Origin: Planctomycetota bacterium
GTDB taxonomy: Bacteria; Planctomycetota; Phycisphaerae; Phycisphaerales; UBA1924
Reading direction: 5' to 3'
Length of the DNA: 64,000 nt
Assembly: GCA_018242625.1 (NCBI GenBank)
Contig: JAFEBO010000008.1
Span: 620,001-684,000 of the forward strand
The notes under the pieces are model-generated. The model saw only the letters and a list, made by a program, of their open reading frames with translations. It had not been told where the DNA came from and did no database searches. Shown piece by piece: positions 1 through 8,857 of the stretch (positions within the stretch are counted from its first letter, which is position 1; each line of letters begins with the position of its first letter). Made by a program: the position numbers and the translations under genes.

Positions 1-2
1 CG

Positions 3-1373
3 CGGGCTCCGATCGAGAAGCGGATTGCCGCACTCCGCCGATTCCAGAAGCTTGCGGAATCGAGGCAGGATGCGATCGCGACGATCATCCGCGACGAGAC
101 CGGCAAGGTGATGTGGGACTGCAAGGCCGAGGCCTCGTTGCTTGGCGCCAAGGTCGATATCACGCTGGATGCAAGCGATATCGGCGCGATGCGCCGCGTG
201 GCGGGGTATGAGATCGATCTCGCGGCGACGCGCAAGGGCAAAGCGTGGTTCCGGCCGCACGGCGTGATGGCGGTGGTGGGGCCTTTCAATTTCCCGGCGC
301 ACCTCCCCAACGGCCACATCATCCCGGCGCTGGCGCTGGGCAACACGATCGTGTTTAAGCCGAGCGACAAGACGCCGGGAGTAGGCCAGATCATGGGCGA
401 GCTCTATCAGGAAGCGCTCTCGGCGGAGGGATTTGGCGAGGGCGTCGTCAATGTCGTGCAGGGCGGCGTGGATATCGCAAAGAAACTGGTCGGCCATCGC
501 GATCTCGACGGCATTCTCTTCACGGGCTCGTGGCCGGTTGGGCGTGCGATCATGGAGTCGAATCTGGATTTCCCCGGCCGCATTCTCGCCCTGGAAATGG
601 GCGGCAACAACGCGGCGGTGATTCTCGACGATGCGGATCTGAAGCAGGCCGTGATCGAGTGCGTGCGCTGCGCCTTCATCACCACCGGCCAGCGCTGCAC
701 CTGCACGCGCCGCGTGATCGTTCAGAAGGGCGTTGCGGAGAAGGTGATCGGAGCTGTCTGCAAGAGCGCGAGCAATCTCATCATCGGCGACCCCGCCGCC
801 GCGCATCCGGTGTTCATGGGGCCCCTGGTTTCCCGCGGCGCCCGCCAGGCGGTGCTGCAGGCGCAGGAGCAGTTCATCCGGGCCGGGGCGAAAGTGCTGC
901 TGAAGGCTGAGGCGATCGATCAGCCCGCTCCGACGCCCGGGGGCCATTACATCTCCCCGGGCGTGCTGCAGGTGGACAAGTTTGTCTCCGACGACGCGCC
1001 CGGATATGCGGGGGCGGATGTCGAAGTCTTCGGACCGCTCCTGCGGATTTCGGTGGTCGATTCGCTGGATCAGGCGATCGAGCAGGCAAACGCGACGCGG
1101 TACGGGCTGGCGGCGTCCATCTTCACGAAGAGCCAGGCAGCCATCGAGCGGTTCCTCGCCGAGGCCCGGGCCGGCTGCGTGAATGTGAACGCGGGAACTG
1201 CCGGCGCCAGCAGCAAGCTCCCCTTCGGAGGTCTGGGCCACTCGGGCAACCATCGCCCGGCGGGCTCCTTCAGCCTTGATTACTGCGCGTATCCGGTGGC
1301 GGGAATGCTCGAGAATGGCAGTGCGGCGACCGTGAGCCCGGGGATGCGCGTCGAAGATGCTTGGCTTTCCTGA
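3..1373 (+). CDS. astD: Succinylglutamate-semialdehyde dehydrogenase, 5' end cut by window
   Basis: Aldehyde dehydrogenase of the AstD type, which oxidises N-succinylglutamate 5-semialdehyde to succinylglutamate with NAD in arginine catabolism. The frame is open to the left edge and coding-like from base 3, so the true start lies outside; about 456 residues are visible and the family is about 485-490. Seen: the GPFNFP / HLPNGH cofactor-site segment typical of AstD, FKPSDKTP, the LEMGGNNA segment with the general-base Glu, and TTGQRCTC with the catalytic Cys. The ureohydrolase gene follows within 35 bases, so arginine/agmatine use is the likely shared theme. No other ast gene is visible. Class is certain; AstD over other aldehyde dehydrogenases is judged from these motifs. 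Confidence 0.85.
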   Translation, partial: RAPIEKRIAALRRFQKLAESRQDAIATIIRDETGKVMWDCKAEASLLGAKVDITLDASDIGAMRRVAGYEIDLAATRKGKAWFRPHGVMAVVGPFNFPAHLPNGHIIPALALGNTIVFKPSDKTPGVGQIMGELYQEALSAEGFGEGVVNVVQGGVDIAKKLVGHRDLDGILFTGSWPVGRAIMESNLDFPGRILALEMGGNNAAVILDDADLKQAVIECVRCAFITTGQRCTCTRRVIVQKGVAEKVIGAVCKSASNLIIGDPAAAHPVFMGPLVSRGARQAVLQAQEQFIRAGAKVLLKAEAIDQPAPTPGGHYISPGVLQVDKFVSDDAPGYAGADVEVFGPLLRISVVDSLDQAIEQANATRYGLAASIFTKSQAAIERFLAEARAGCVNVNAGTAGASSKLPFGGLGHSGNHRPAGSFSLDYCAYPVAGMLENGSAATVSPGMRVEDAWLS

Positions 1374-1405
1374 ATTCACCGCAATCTGGCCGATTCTGGG
1401 TGAGC

Positions 1406-2359
1406 ATGAGTAAGACCGTCCTTCCCTCCGGCCGTGTCCAGCCCCGCTTCGCGGGCATCTGCACCTTTCTCCGCGTGCCTCAGGTTGAGGACGTCGCATC
1501 GGAAAATCGGCCGATCGACTGGGCCATCTACGGCGTGCCCTCCGATGCCGGCGTGACGTTCCGGCCGGGCGCTCGCTTCGGCCCGCGCGCGGTGCGAGAG
1601 GCAAGCCAATACATCAAGCCTTACCTCATCGAGCAGGGAGTGCACCTTGCGGAGCGGCTCAGTATTGCCGATGCCGGAGACGCTCCGGTCAATCCGTATT
1701 CGTGCAGGCAGACATTGGACGGCGTAGCGGCATTCGCCTCCAAGCTCGGTGAAGCCCGGCAGACGAGACTGCTTGCCATCGGGGGCGATCACTCCATCGC
1801 TTACGCGAATCTCAAAGCCACATGGGAAAGACGGGGCAAGCCTGCCGGCGGCCTTGCGGTGATTCACTTTGATGCCCACATGGACACGGTGGACGAGGTC
1901 TGGGGCGAGAAGTGGGGCCACGCATCACCCTTCCGCCGCGCGATCGAGGACGGATTGATCGACCCCAAGTCGATGATCTCCATCGGAATCCGCGGCACGC
2001 TCAACGACCCCGCCGACCTCAATTACGCCAGGCAGCATGGCGTCACGCTCGTCAAGTTCGATGAATGGCGCAAGGGCGGGCCACAGGCTCTGGCTGCTTT
2101 TGTATCCAGGCTTGCGAAGCGAGAGACCTATATCACGTTCGACGTCGATGCCGTTGATCCGGCGTTCTGTCCCGGAACGGGTACTCCTGTCGCCGGCGGC
2201 TTCACGAGCGCGGAGGCTCTCGAAGCAGTACGATCGCTCCGAGGCATCAACCTCGTCGGAGCCGACATCGTCGAAGTCCTCCCCGATCGCGATGTTTCTG
2301 AGATCACCGCGACGTTCGCAGCGCAGCTGATGGCCGAGATTCTCGGCCTGAGCGCGTAA
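1406..2359 (+). CDS. speB: Ureohydrolase (agmatinase/arginase family)
   Basis: Binuclear-manganese ureohydrolase of 317 residues that releases urea from a guanidino substrate, most likely agmatine. Metal ligands are visible in order: GGDHSIAY, HFDAHMDT, and ITFDVDAVDPAF followed by a GTGTPVAGG loop. The frame is open further upstream into the end of astD, but the ATG at 1406 gives the normal family N-terminus. Succinylation (AstD) and guanidine hydrolysis are separate arginine routes, so their adjacency does not fix the substrate. Agmatinase is the best guess; arginase, guanidinobutyrase or a related enzyme are possible. Confidence 0.8.
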   Translation: MSKTVLPSGRVQPRFAGICTFLRVPQVEDVASENRPIDWAIYGVPSDAGVTFRPGARFGPRAVREASQYIKPYLIEQGVHLAERLSIADAGDAPVNPYSCRQTLDGVAAFASKLGEARQTRLLAIGGDHSIAYANLKATWERRGKPAGGLAVIHFDAHMDTVDEVWGEKWGHASPFRRAIEDGLIDPKSMISIGIRGTLNDPADLNYARQHGVTLVKFDEWRKGGPQALAAFVSRLAKRETYITFDVDAVDPAFCPGTGTPVAGGFTSAEALEAVRSLRGINLVGADIVEVLPDRDVSEITATFAAQLMAEILGLSA

Positions 2360-2364
2360 TCAAT

Positions 2365-2856
2365 CTATCGCCCGACCGGTACTCGTTTCCCGCGCAAGTT
2401 GAGAATCAACTCCACCTGCCCCGTCGGCATCTGAAGCCTCCGCGCGATATCGACCGGGCTCAGGCCTTCTTCGGCCATGGCGCACACGTCGCGGTGGACC
2501 GGATCGGTGAAGATCGACGGCTCGGGCGGGTTGCGGAGTTTGGCCTCGGCGATGATGGCGGGGGGCCGGGATTGGGGACGGGACTCGGCCTCGCGAAGTT
2601 CCGTGATAACCGAATCCGCCCGTTCGATGAGGCGTTCGAGGCGCTCAGCGCGGGCTTCCAGTTCGTCTATAAGTTCGCGGGTGAGGTTCGCCGCGCCGTC
2701 GCGGGCGTGTCCCGGAACTTCGCGCTTGCGGCTCAGGAGGCCCCAGGCAACGAGCACGACGCCGCAACCCAGCACGCCGCCGGCCACAAACAGCTCGCGT
2801 AGCCCGAACTCAGCCTCAGCCAATGATCTGATTGCACCCAGAAATTCCTGGCTCAC
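2365..2856 (-). CDS. Membrane-anchored coiled-coil protein with C-terminal HTH-like domain
   Basis: A 163-residue protein of unknown role. The start is a GTG at 2856 placed by a perfect AAGGAGG Shine-Dalgarno five bases upstream; the open frame extends further but has no such signal. Order: short N-terminal helix, one membrane segment (residues about 24-44, Val/Gly-rich), a charged Glu/Arg coiled coil, a proline-rich linker, and a C-terminal helix-turn-helix-like block (VCAMAEEGLSPVDIARRLQM). This resembles DUF2802/DUF6115-type domains. It ends convergent with the ureohydrolase gene and is divergent from tilS. No function is assigned. Confidence 0.7.
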   Translation of the reverse strand: MSQEFLGAIRSLAEAEFGLRELFVAGGVLGCGVVLVAWGLLSRKREVPGHARDGAANLTRELIDELEARAERLERLIERADSVITELREAESRPQSRPPAIIAEAKLRNPPEPSIFTDPVHRDVCAMAEEGLSPVDIARRLQMPTGQVELILNLRGKRVPVGR

Positions 2857-2953
2857 GAGGACCTCCTTGTCTCTTCCGGCGGCCCTCCGAGCCGCCAGCC
2901 CCGCCCCGCTCCCCCGCCCCATTCCAACTCCCCTATCAAAGTACCATCTTTCC

Positions 2954-3973
2954 GTGGATTCCGCGACTCGCACAACTCTTTCTCATCATCCGACCGTCCA
3001 TCGGGTCGTTTCTGCCTGGCGGACTCTGTCGGGCGGCAACGAGGTTCGCGATCAGGATCGGCGAACTCTCGTAGCATGCTCAGGAGGGGGCGATTCCTCC
3101 GCCTTGGTTCTGGCGCTTGCGGGTCCTTCGGTCGTGGTGGGGCATGTGGTGCATGACATGAGGCCGCCCGAAGAGTCGGCCCGTTGCAGCGGCACAGCCC
3201 GGGAACTGGCCGAGTCCTTGGGGTTACCGTTCTACCAGGTCTCGATCGCGGCCCGCCAGGTCGGCGGGAATTACGAGGCGACGGCCAGAAAACTGCGGTA
3301 CGAAGCCCTCGCTCGGATGGCCGCTGAGCAGGGGTGTCGGTACGTAGCGACGGCCCATCATGCCGAAGATCAGTTGGAGACCCTGCTTTTGCGAATCATG
3401 CGGGGAGTAGGGCCTCAGGGGCTGGGCGGGATCCACGCCCGGCGGCGGCTGGCGGGTGGGGTGGTGCTGCTGCGGCCGATGCTGGCGGTTTCGCGTGCCG
3501 AGGGATTGGCATTGTGCCGGGCGATGGGAGTTGTTTGGTCGGAGGATACCTCGAACCTGGACACCACCCGCAGGCGTGCAGCGGTTCGTTCACGGGTTCT
3601 GCCGGCGCTTCTGGAGATCGAGCCCGGAGTGGCGGCGAAAGCTGTGGAATGCGCATCGCTGGGTCGACGCACGGCGCTGCATCTGAACAGGGAGGCAGAG
3701 CGACTAAAGGCACGTGCCGCATCTGCACAAGGGGCGGGGGTCTTTGACCGCGAGATTCTGCGGTCATCCGATGCGATCGTTCTGCTCACCCTGCTGCGGC
3801 GGCTTGGTCCGGGGGCTCCGCAGCGGGCGTTGGTCGCGGCCGCACGGTGGATCCGGTCCAGGTCGGGTGAGCGCAAAGAGTTCAAGCTCGGCGGCACAAG
3901 TCTGCTGTGCGAGCGCGGCGTCGTGCGGAGTTCTCGGGGCACGGACTCAGCGAGTAAGCCGGTGGAAAAGTGA
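2954..3973 (+). CDS. tilS: tRNA(Ile)-lysidine synthetase
   Basis: Converts cytidine-34 of tRNA-Ile(CAU) to lysidine using ATP and lysine, switching codon reading from AUG to AUA. The N-type ATP-pyrophosphatase loop SGGGDSSAL is near residue 40, followed by HDMRPPEES, a conserved YEATARKLRYEAL segment and ATAHHAEDQLET. All are typical of TilS. The frame is open far upstream but overlaps the divergent membrane protein there, so the GTG at 2954 is taken as start; its Shine-Dalgarno is weak and the exact start is uncertain. About 339 residues with a short C-terminal part. The 3' end overlaps the convergent heme O synthase gene by 27 bases. Confidence 0.85.
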   Translation: MDSATRTTLSHHPTVHRVVSAWRTLSGGNEVRDQDRRTLVACSGGGDSSALVLALAGPSVVVGHVVHDMRPPEESARCSGTARELAESLGLPFYQVSIAARQVGGNYEATARKLRYEALARMAAEQGCRYVATAHHAEDQLETLLLRIMRGVGPQGLGGIHARRRLAGGVVLLRPMLAVSRAEGLALCRAMGVVWSEDTSNLDTTRRRAAVRSRVLPALLEIEPGVAAKAVECASLGRRTALHLNREAERLKARAASAQGAGVFDREILRSSDAIVLLTLLRRLGPGAPQRALVAAARWIRSRSGERKEFKLGGTSLLCERGVVRSSRGTDSASKPVEK

Positions 3974-4939
3974 TTCGCCCACAAGCACTATGAGAAGAAG
4001 TGGGAGATGTGCGATCGACGCGAAGAACACCCGCCGAGCGGCCTCGCGTGAACGCAGCTTCCCGAACTTGAGCGAGAGCAGGACCACTCCCACGCCCGTG
4101 CACGCCGCAAAGCCGCCGTACACCCAGCCGACACGATCGGGCATCGCCCAGACGGGCATCAGCGTCGCCGGGATCAGCAGAATCGACCATGCGAGCATGT
4201 TGCGGGCGGTCCGAATGCCGGAGGGATCCTCCGCCGCCAGCACGCGGAACCCTCCGAGGGAATAGTCCGCCCGGTACATCCACGCGATCGCCATGAAGTG
4301 TGGGATCTGCCAGACGAACATGAGGACAAAGAGGGACCACCCACCCGCCTGGAGAAGCGACTGCTGCCCTTGCGTGCCCGCGGCAGCCGCCCAGCCGATC
4401 AAGGGAGGCAGTGCTCCCGGGATCGCGCCGATCAGGACGGAAACGGGCGAACGCGTCTTCATCGGGGTGTACATGGCCACGTACGTCACCATGCACGCGA
4501 AAGAAACCGCGGCGGCAAAGACATTGGCGAAGACCGTCAGAATCACAAGCCCGAGCACGCATTCGATCAGCCCGGCAACGAGTGCCACGCGGGGGGAGAT
4601 GCGGCGCTGGGGCAGGGGACGGTGCGCTGTGCGCGGCATCAGCGCATCGAGGTCGCGCTCCATCCATTCGTTGAGCGTGTTGGCGCCCATCGAAGAGAGA
4701 GCCGTGCCAGCGGCGCTCGCCGCGGCCAGGATCGCCAGGGAACTCCAACTCACGCCACGCCCCTGGATCGAAAGCACGAATCCGACCAGCGACGTGATCG
4801 TCACCATCCGGGTGATTCCCGGCTTGCCTGCCTCCACGATGCTCAATAACGCGCCACGCTCCGTGTTCGAGGCGTGCGTGCGTGCGTGATTTGTGGCGGC
4901 GGCGCTCGACAACTTCCGTTCCGGAATGGGTACCCACAA
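3947..4939 (-). CDS. ctaB: Protoheme IX farnesyltransferase (heme O synthase)
   Basis: UbiA-superfamily integral membrane prenyltransferase that adds farnesyl to heme b to make heme O for terminal oxidases. Eight to nine hydrophobic segments, the N-terminal AGKPGITR motif, and the aspartate-rich NEWMERDLDALMPRT segment, in which Glu replaces the first Asp of the usual NxxxDxxxD, are seen. A second motif follows in RADYSLGGFRVLAAEDP. Start is uncertain: no ATG lies between the previous gene's stop and the KP motif. A TTG at 4939 gives 330 residues; an ATG at 5086 would overlap the upstream gene by about 70 bases. No cox genes are adjacent in the window. Confidence 0.85.
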   Translation of the reverse strand: MWVPIPERKLSSAAATNHARTHASNTERGALLSIVEAGKPGITRMVTITSLVGFVLSIQGRGVSWSSLAILAAASAAGTALSSMGANTLNEWMERDLDALMPRTAHRPLPQRRISPRVALVAGLIECVLGLVILTVFANVFAAAVSFACMVTYVAMYTPMKTRSPVSVLIGAIPGALPPLIGWAAAAGTQGQQSLLQAGGWSLFVLMFVWQIPHFMAIAWMYRADYSLGGFRVLAAEDPSGIRTARNMLAWSILLIPATLMPVWAMPDRVGWVYGGFAACTGVGVVLLSLKFGKLRSREAARRVFFASIAHLPLLLIVLVGESLFHRLTR

Positions 4940-5015
4940 CAGTAAGCGGCCACATTGCTGTTTTTCCGCTATTTCCGCGGGATGCTCGGGCGATTTGCGC
5001 CTGCCGGAGCGGGCG

Positions 5016-6227
5016 CTACTGCTTGGCCGGCACCACCAGATCCGCCCAAACCGGGAAGTGATCGCTCGGGAATTTTCCGCCCACATTGGACGCCGGCAGC
5101 GATCTCCAGATCCCGCCTTCTTTCACGGTGATCCCCTTGGAAGGCAGCACGTAGTCCACCCGCATTTTGAACATGCTCGTGTCGGTGTTTTCCAGTCCCG
5201 GCACATCGATGTCTGCCTTGGGCGTAAATTCGCGCGACACGCGCCGGATCGAGAGCAGTTTTCCGATCGGGTTCTTGAAACTCTCCCCCTTCTTCGGATC
5301 GGCGTTGAGATCGCCCACGATCACGAAAGGGTCATCGCTCGCAAAGCCGCCGTACTTGGAATGATCGTCGACGATGTACGGATCGTTGCCGATGTAGTCC
5401 ATCCAGAACCGGATCTCGTCGTGGTTGCGACGCCCGTTGCGGTCCTCCGGCCCATCAAAGACCGGGGGAGTCGGGTGCGAGCAGAAGATGTGCAGCGTGG
5501 CTCCGTTGGGAAGGCCGACCGGCACGTCCCAGTGGCTCTTGCTGCTGAGGCGCATGATCTCCTTGGCCTCTTTGGAATACCAGGACGAACCGTCCGGACG
5601 AATGGGCATCAGGTTCCCGGTGACATAGTCCCACGGAAGGCGCTGGAAAGTGCGCACGTTTTCGGTGTCGATGGTGAGCCGCTCATCAACCAGCAATGCC
5701 ATCCCGTACTGGCCCGGAAATGTCCCGAAGCCGAAGCAGTCGTTTCCGAAAGCCCGCCCTCCTTTGGTCTGTTCCCCCGGCGTGCCGTCCGGAGCGGTTC
5801 CCGGAGGCGGCGGAAACGAATCGGTGGCCGTGCCGTCGTTGTCCAGATCGAGGCCGCTGAAAAGCCCGGTGTTGACCGGCGCCATGAATGCTTTGTAACG
5901 GACGGGCGTCAGCCCCGGAGCCTGGGCTTGGCTCAAATAGTTCTCCACGAACCGTGCGGCATTTTGACCGGGAGTGTCCCCCTCTTTGAAGCCGGGTGCG
6001 CCCGGCATGTCGTACGCGATCTCGTTGAGGAAAACGATGTTCGGGCCGATCCGCTGGATGATCTCGGCCAAGGCCTTCAGGCGGGGATTGTCGGGCCGGG
6101 CTACATCGTCCTCTCGAACATCCTCGATGTTGAAAGTCGCCACCCGCACGACGACGGGCGCCCCCGGCTCGGCAAGGCAGAGCAAGCAAAAGGAGAATGC
6201 AAGAAAAAGTCCGATCCGGCTTCGCAT
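5016..6227 (-). CDS. Secreted endonuclease/exonuclease/phosphatase family protein
   Basis: A 403-residue EEP-fold (DNase I-like) hydrolase with an N-terminal signal peptide: basic start, then LFLAFSFCLLCL and a cleavage-compatible Ala/Glu-Pro. Core motifs are ATFNIEDV (metal Asn), a central Glu in FLNEIAY, PFVIVGDLNADP (Asp/Asn) and the C-terminal SDHFPVWADL (Asp-His). These support metal-dependent phosphodiester hydrolysis outside the cytoplasm. Whether the substrate is DNA, phospholipid or another phosphodiester cannot be told. Monocistronic or weakly linked to the downstream heme O synthase gene. Confidence 0.8.
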   Translation of the reverse strand: MRSRIGLFLAFSFCLLCLAEPGAPVVVRVATFNIEDVREDDVARPDNPRLKALAEIIQRIGPNIVFLNEIAYDMPGAPGFKEGDTPGQNAARFVENYLSQAQAPGLTPVRYKAFMAPVNTGLFSGLDLDNDGTATDSFPPPPGTAPDGTPGEQTKGGRAFGNDCFGFGTFPGQYGMALLVDERLTIDTENVRTFQRLPWDYVTGNLMPIRPDGSSWYSKEAKEIMRLSSKSHWDVPVGLPNGATLHIFCSHPTPPVFDGPEDRNGRRNHDEIRFWMDYIGNDPYIVDDHSKYGGFASDDPFVIVGDLNADPKKGESFKNPIGKLLSIRRVSREFTPKADIDVPGLENTDTSMFKMRVDYVLPSKGITVKEGGIWRSLPASNVGGKFPSDHFPVWADLVVPAKQ

Positions 6228-6311
6228 GCCCGAATATAGCGGGAGCAGCAGGGGCCCGACAGCCGCACCGACCCGGCAATCGAGCGCCCGGCAGCTGCAG
6301 TACCATCCCGC

Positions 6312-7208
6312 ATGAACAGCATGAAATCAAGCGTGATCGCTCCGGGCATCCGCCTCCGGGCCGCTATGGATTCGGGTTGCGTCGCAATCCCCGGAGCCTT
6401 CAACGCCCTCTGTGCACGCGCTATTGCCCGTCACGGCTTTGAGGCCTGTTACGTTTCGGGGGCCGCCACGAGCGTCTCCGCCGGCGTTCCCGATGTGGGT
6501 CTGCTCACGATGGAGCATTTCTGCCGCGTGATCCGCGAGGTGAGCGACTCGAGCGGCCTGCCCGTGCTGGCGGACGCCGACACCGGCTTCGGCGAAGCCG
6601 AAATGGTGCGTAGGACGGTTATCGAATACGCGCGAGCCGGGGCCGCCGGGCTTCACATCGAAGACCAGAAATTCCCCAAACGCTGCGGACACCTGGACGG
6701 CAAAGAACTCGTTCCCGCCGATCACATGGCCGAGAAAGTGCAATGGGCGAACAAGGCGGCCGACGACATGGGCGAAGGATTTGTGGTTTGTGCCAGGACA
6801 GACGCGAAGGGGGTCGAAGGCTTCGATGCCGCCCTTCATCGGGCCGCGACGTACGTCCAGGCCGGCGCGGACATGATCTTTCCCGAGGGCCTCACGACTG
6901 AAAAGGAGTTTGCCGACTTCGCGACCGGGCTGCGGAAGAGCTGTCCAAAGGTCTACCTGCTGGCCAACATGACCGAGTTCGGCAAGACGCCGATGATCCC
7001 GCTCTCCAGGTTCGCCGCCATGGGGTACTCATGCGTCATATACCCCGTGAGCCTTCTGCGGATCGCGATGGGAGCGGTGGACCGGGCGCTTGCGGAACTG
7101 AAGCGGGGGGGTTCCGTCGAGCCGCTTTTGCCCCAGATGCAGACGCGACAGCAGCTTTACGACCTCATCGAGTACAAGCCGGGGGTCCCGTGGGAGTTTG
7201 CGGGTTAG
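6312..7208 (+). CDS. prpB: 2-methylisocitrate lyase-like (PEP mutase/isocitrate lyase superfamily)
   Basis: 298 residues, matching the usual PrpB length of about 296. It would cleave 2-methylisocitrate to pyruvate and succinate. Visible: the ADADTGFGE metal-binding segment, HIEDQKFPKRCGH with the catalytic Cys of the K(K/R)CGH motif, and CARTDAKGVEGFD. A citrate/methylcitrate synthase gene follows 61 bases later on the same strand, the pairing expected of a methylcitrate cycle, but no prpD is present in the window. A related lyase of the same superfamily remains possible. Confidence 0.82.
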   Translation: MNSMKSSVIAPGIRLRAAMDSGCVAIPGAFNALCARAIARHGFEACYVSGAATSVSAGVPDVGLLTMEHFCRVIREVSDSSGLPVLADADTGFGEAEMVRRTVIEYARAGAAGLHIEDQKFPKRCGHLDGKELVPADHMAEKVQWANKAADDMGEGFVVCARTDAKGVEGFDAALHRAATYVQAGADMIFPEGLTTEKEFADFATGLRKSCPKVYLLANMTEFGKTPMIPLSRFAAMGYSCVIYPVSLLRIAMGAVDRALAELKRGGSVEPLLPQMQTRQQLYDLIEYKPGVPWEFAG

Positions 7209-7269
7209 GCTGAATCTGGCCTCGGGGCGGTCGTAACTCCTATGCTCCCCTCCCTACCACGAGGTGCCC

Positions 7270-8433
7270 ATGTCCACTGCCGCCGAAGCCGCGTTTGCAA
7301 AGGGTCTTGAAGGTGTTGTCGCCGGTGAAACCACCATCTGCTCGATCGAGCAGGGAGGCCTTTACTACCGGGGCTACGAGATTCACGACCTCTCCAGGAA
7401 CGCCACGTTCGAGGAAGTGGCGCACGTTCTGCTCGTCGGCCACAAGCCGTCCCCGTCGGAACTCGCCGCCTTCAAGGCCGAACTGGTCTCCGAACGCGCC
7501 CTCCCGGCTCCCGTGATCGACTTTCTGAAGTCTTCCGGCCCGTGGCTCAAGAGCGGCCACGCCGTGCCCATGGACGTGCTCCGCACCGCAGTTTCCATAC
7601 TCGGCCATCTTGACAAGGACTGCCAGGACAATTCCGCCGCCGCCAACCTGCGCAAGGCGAAACGCCTGCTCGCCAAGACGCCCACGATCATCGGCCACAT
7701 GCAGAATGTGATCGACGGCAAGCCGATTGTCGGGCAGGAGAAGGGTGGCGATCCGAGCCTCGACCACGCCGCCAACTTGCTTTACATGATGACCGGCGCC
7801 AAGGCCCCCGCCGAATATGCACGCTGTATCGACGTCTCGCTGATCCTTTACGCCGAGCACGATTTTAATGCAAGCACCTTCGCGTGCCGGGTGATCGCGG
7901 GCACTCTGAGCGATATGCACGGCGCGGTGACGGGTGGCATCGCTGCCCTCAAGGGCCCCTTGCACGGCGGGGCGAACGAAGCCGCGATGGAGATGCTCAA
8001 GGAGATCCGGACATTCATCGAGGCCGGCAAGGGCTCCGTTGAAGACTTCATGAAGAAAGCCTTCGTGGAAAAACGCAAGCTGATGGGATTCGGCCACCGC
8101 GTGTACAAGAACGGGGACCATCGCGCCCCCATCCTGGGCGGTCTCGGGCGCGAAATCGCCCGCAAGCAGGGCCCCGGTCAGCTCAAGTGGTTCGAGATCG
8201 GCGACGAAGTGCAGAAGATCATGCTCCGCGACAAGAACATCCATCCCAACGTCGATTTCCCTTGCGGGATGACGTATTTCGTCATGGGCATTCCGGTCCC
8301 CCAGTACACGCCGATCTTTGTCGCCGCACGCATGAGCGGCTGGTGCGCCCACATCATGGAGCAGCACGCAAATAACCGGATCATCCGCCCGCTCAGCATG
8401 TACACCGGCCACCCGACACGCAAGTGGAACTGA
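7270..8433 (+). CDS. Citrate / 2-methylcitrate synthase
   Basis: 387-residue short type of citrate synthase, close in length to PrpC. It condenses acetyl-CoA or propionyl-CoA with oxaloacetate. Catalytic triad segments are visible: GPLHGGANEA (His), GFGHRVYKN (His) and HPNVDFPCG (Asp). Start: an in-frame GTG at 7264 precedes the ATG at 7270 by two codons; ATG preferred. The adjacent PrpB-like gene argues for methylcitrate synthase, but many small bacterial citrate synthases look the same. It could be the organism's main citrate synthase, so no symbol is given. Confidence 0.85.
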   Translation: MSTAAEAAFAKGLEGVVAGETTICSIEQGGLYYRGYEIHDLSRNATFEEVAHVLLVGHKPSPSELAAFKAELVSERALPAPVIDFLKSSGPWLKSGHAVPMDVLRTAVSILGHLDKDCQDNSAAANLRKAKRLLAKTPTIIGHMQNVIDGKPIVGQEKGGDPSLDHAANLLYMMTGAKAPAEYARCIDVSLILYAEHDFNASTFACRVIAGTLSDMHGAVTGGIAALKGPLHGGANEAAMEMLKEIRTFIEAGKGSVEDFMKKAFVEKRKLMGFGHRVYKNGDHRAPILGGLGREIARKQGPGQLKWFEIGDEVQKIMLRDKNIHPNVDFPCGMTYFVMGIPVPQYTPIFVAARMSGWCAHIMEQHANNRIIRPLSMYTGHPTRKWN

Positions 8434-8468
8434 CGTAGCCCCGGCGACGCGTCTATTGTTTGTGAGCG

Positions 8469-8780
8469 ATGATTCAGCAAGGCCGAAATTGGATGGAGAA
8501 GATCCGCCTCCGGGCGTTCGCGATCATTGTCGCGACTCTAATCGCCGCCGTCGGCGTCATTGCCTGGAGCACGCTGCCCGCCTGGCCGGTGATCGGGGTG
8601 GGCGTCGCGGTGGTTATGGTCGCCATCAACCGCGTTGCGGTGCGTCTTGACCAGCCGGTCTGCCTCGGCTGCGGCGGGGCGATGCACGAAGAACCCGTCG
8701 GCGTGCACGGCAGCATCTGCCCGCGGTGCGGCTCGATCAACCAGCCCTTCGCCGGGTCCGATGATTCGCTTCAGGCCTGA
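8469..8780 (+). CDS. Small membrane protein with C-terminal zinc ribbon
   Basis: 103 residues, not recognised as a named family. Two adjacent hydrophobic segments (about residues 13-34 and 37-55) form a likely hairpin in the membrane. They are followed by CLGCGG and CPRCGS, a CxxC...CxxC pair about 20 residues apart typical of a zinc ribbon. It begins 35 bases after the citrate synthase gene on the same strand, so co-transcription is plausible. An alternative ATG at 8493 would shorten the N-terminus by eight residues. Confidence 0.65.
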   Translation: MIQQGRNWMEKIRLRAFAIIVATLIAAVGVIAWSTLPAWPVIGVGVAVVMVAINRVAVRLDQPVCLGCGGAMHEEPVGVHGSICPRCGSINQPFAGSDDSLQA

Positions 8781-8800
8781 AATTCGACGAAATGCGCTCA

Positions 8801-8831
8801 CAAATAAAAACCGCCGGGTTGAGCCCGGCGG
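8801..8831 (-). terminator. Rho-independent terminator of trigger factor gene
   Basis: On the minus strand an 8-bp perfect stem (CCGCCGGG / CCCGGCGG, loop CTCAA) is followed by TTTTTATTTG, 27 bases after the trigger factor stop codon. Confidence 0.8.
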
Positions 8832-8857
8832 CTGGTGCGTGATGTCGGATTGCTACG

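Noticed and set aside
7270..8433. Calling the citrate synthase prpC outright
   Set aside because: Only prpB is adjacent and prpD is missing; main citrate synthases of this size look alike.
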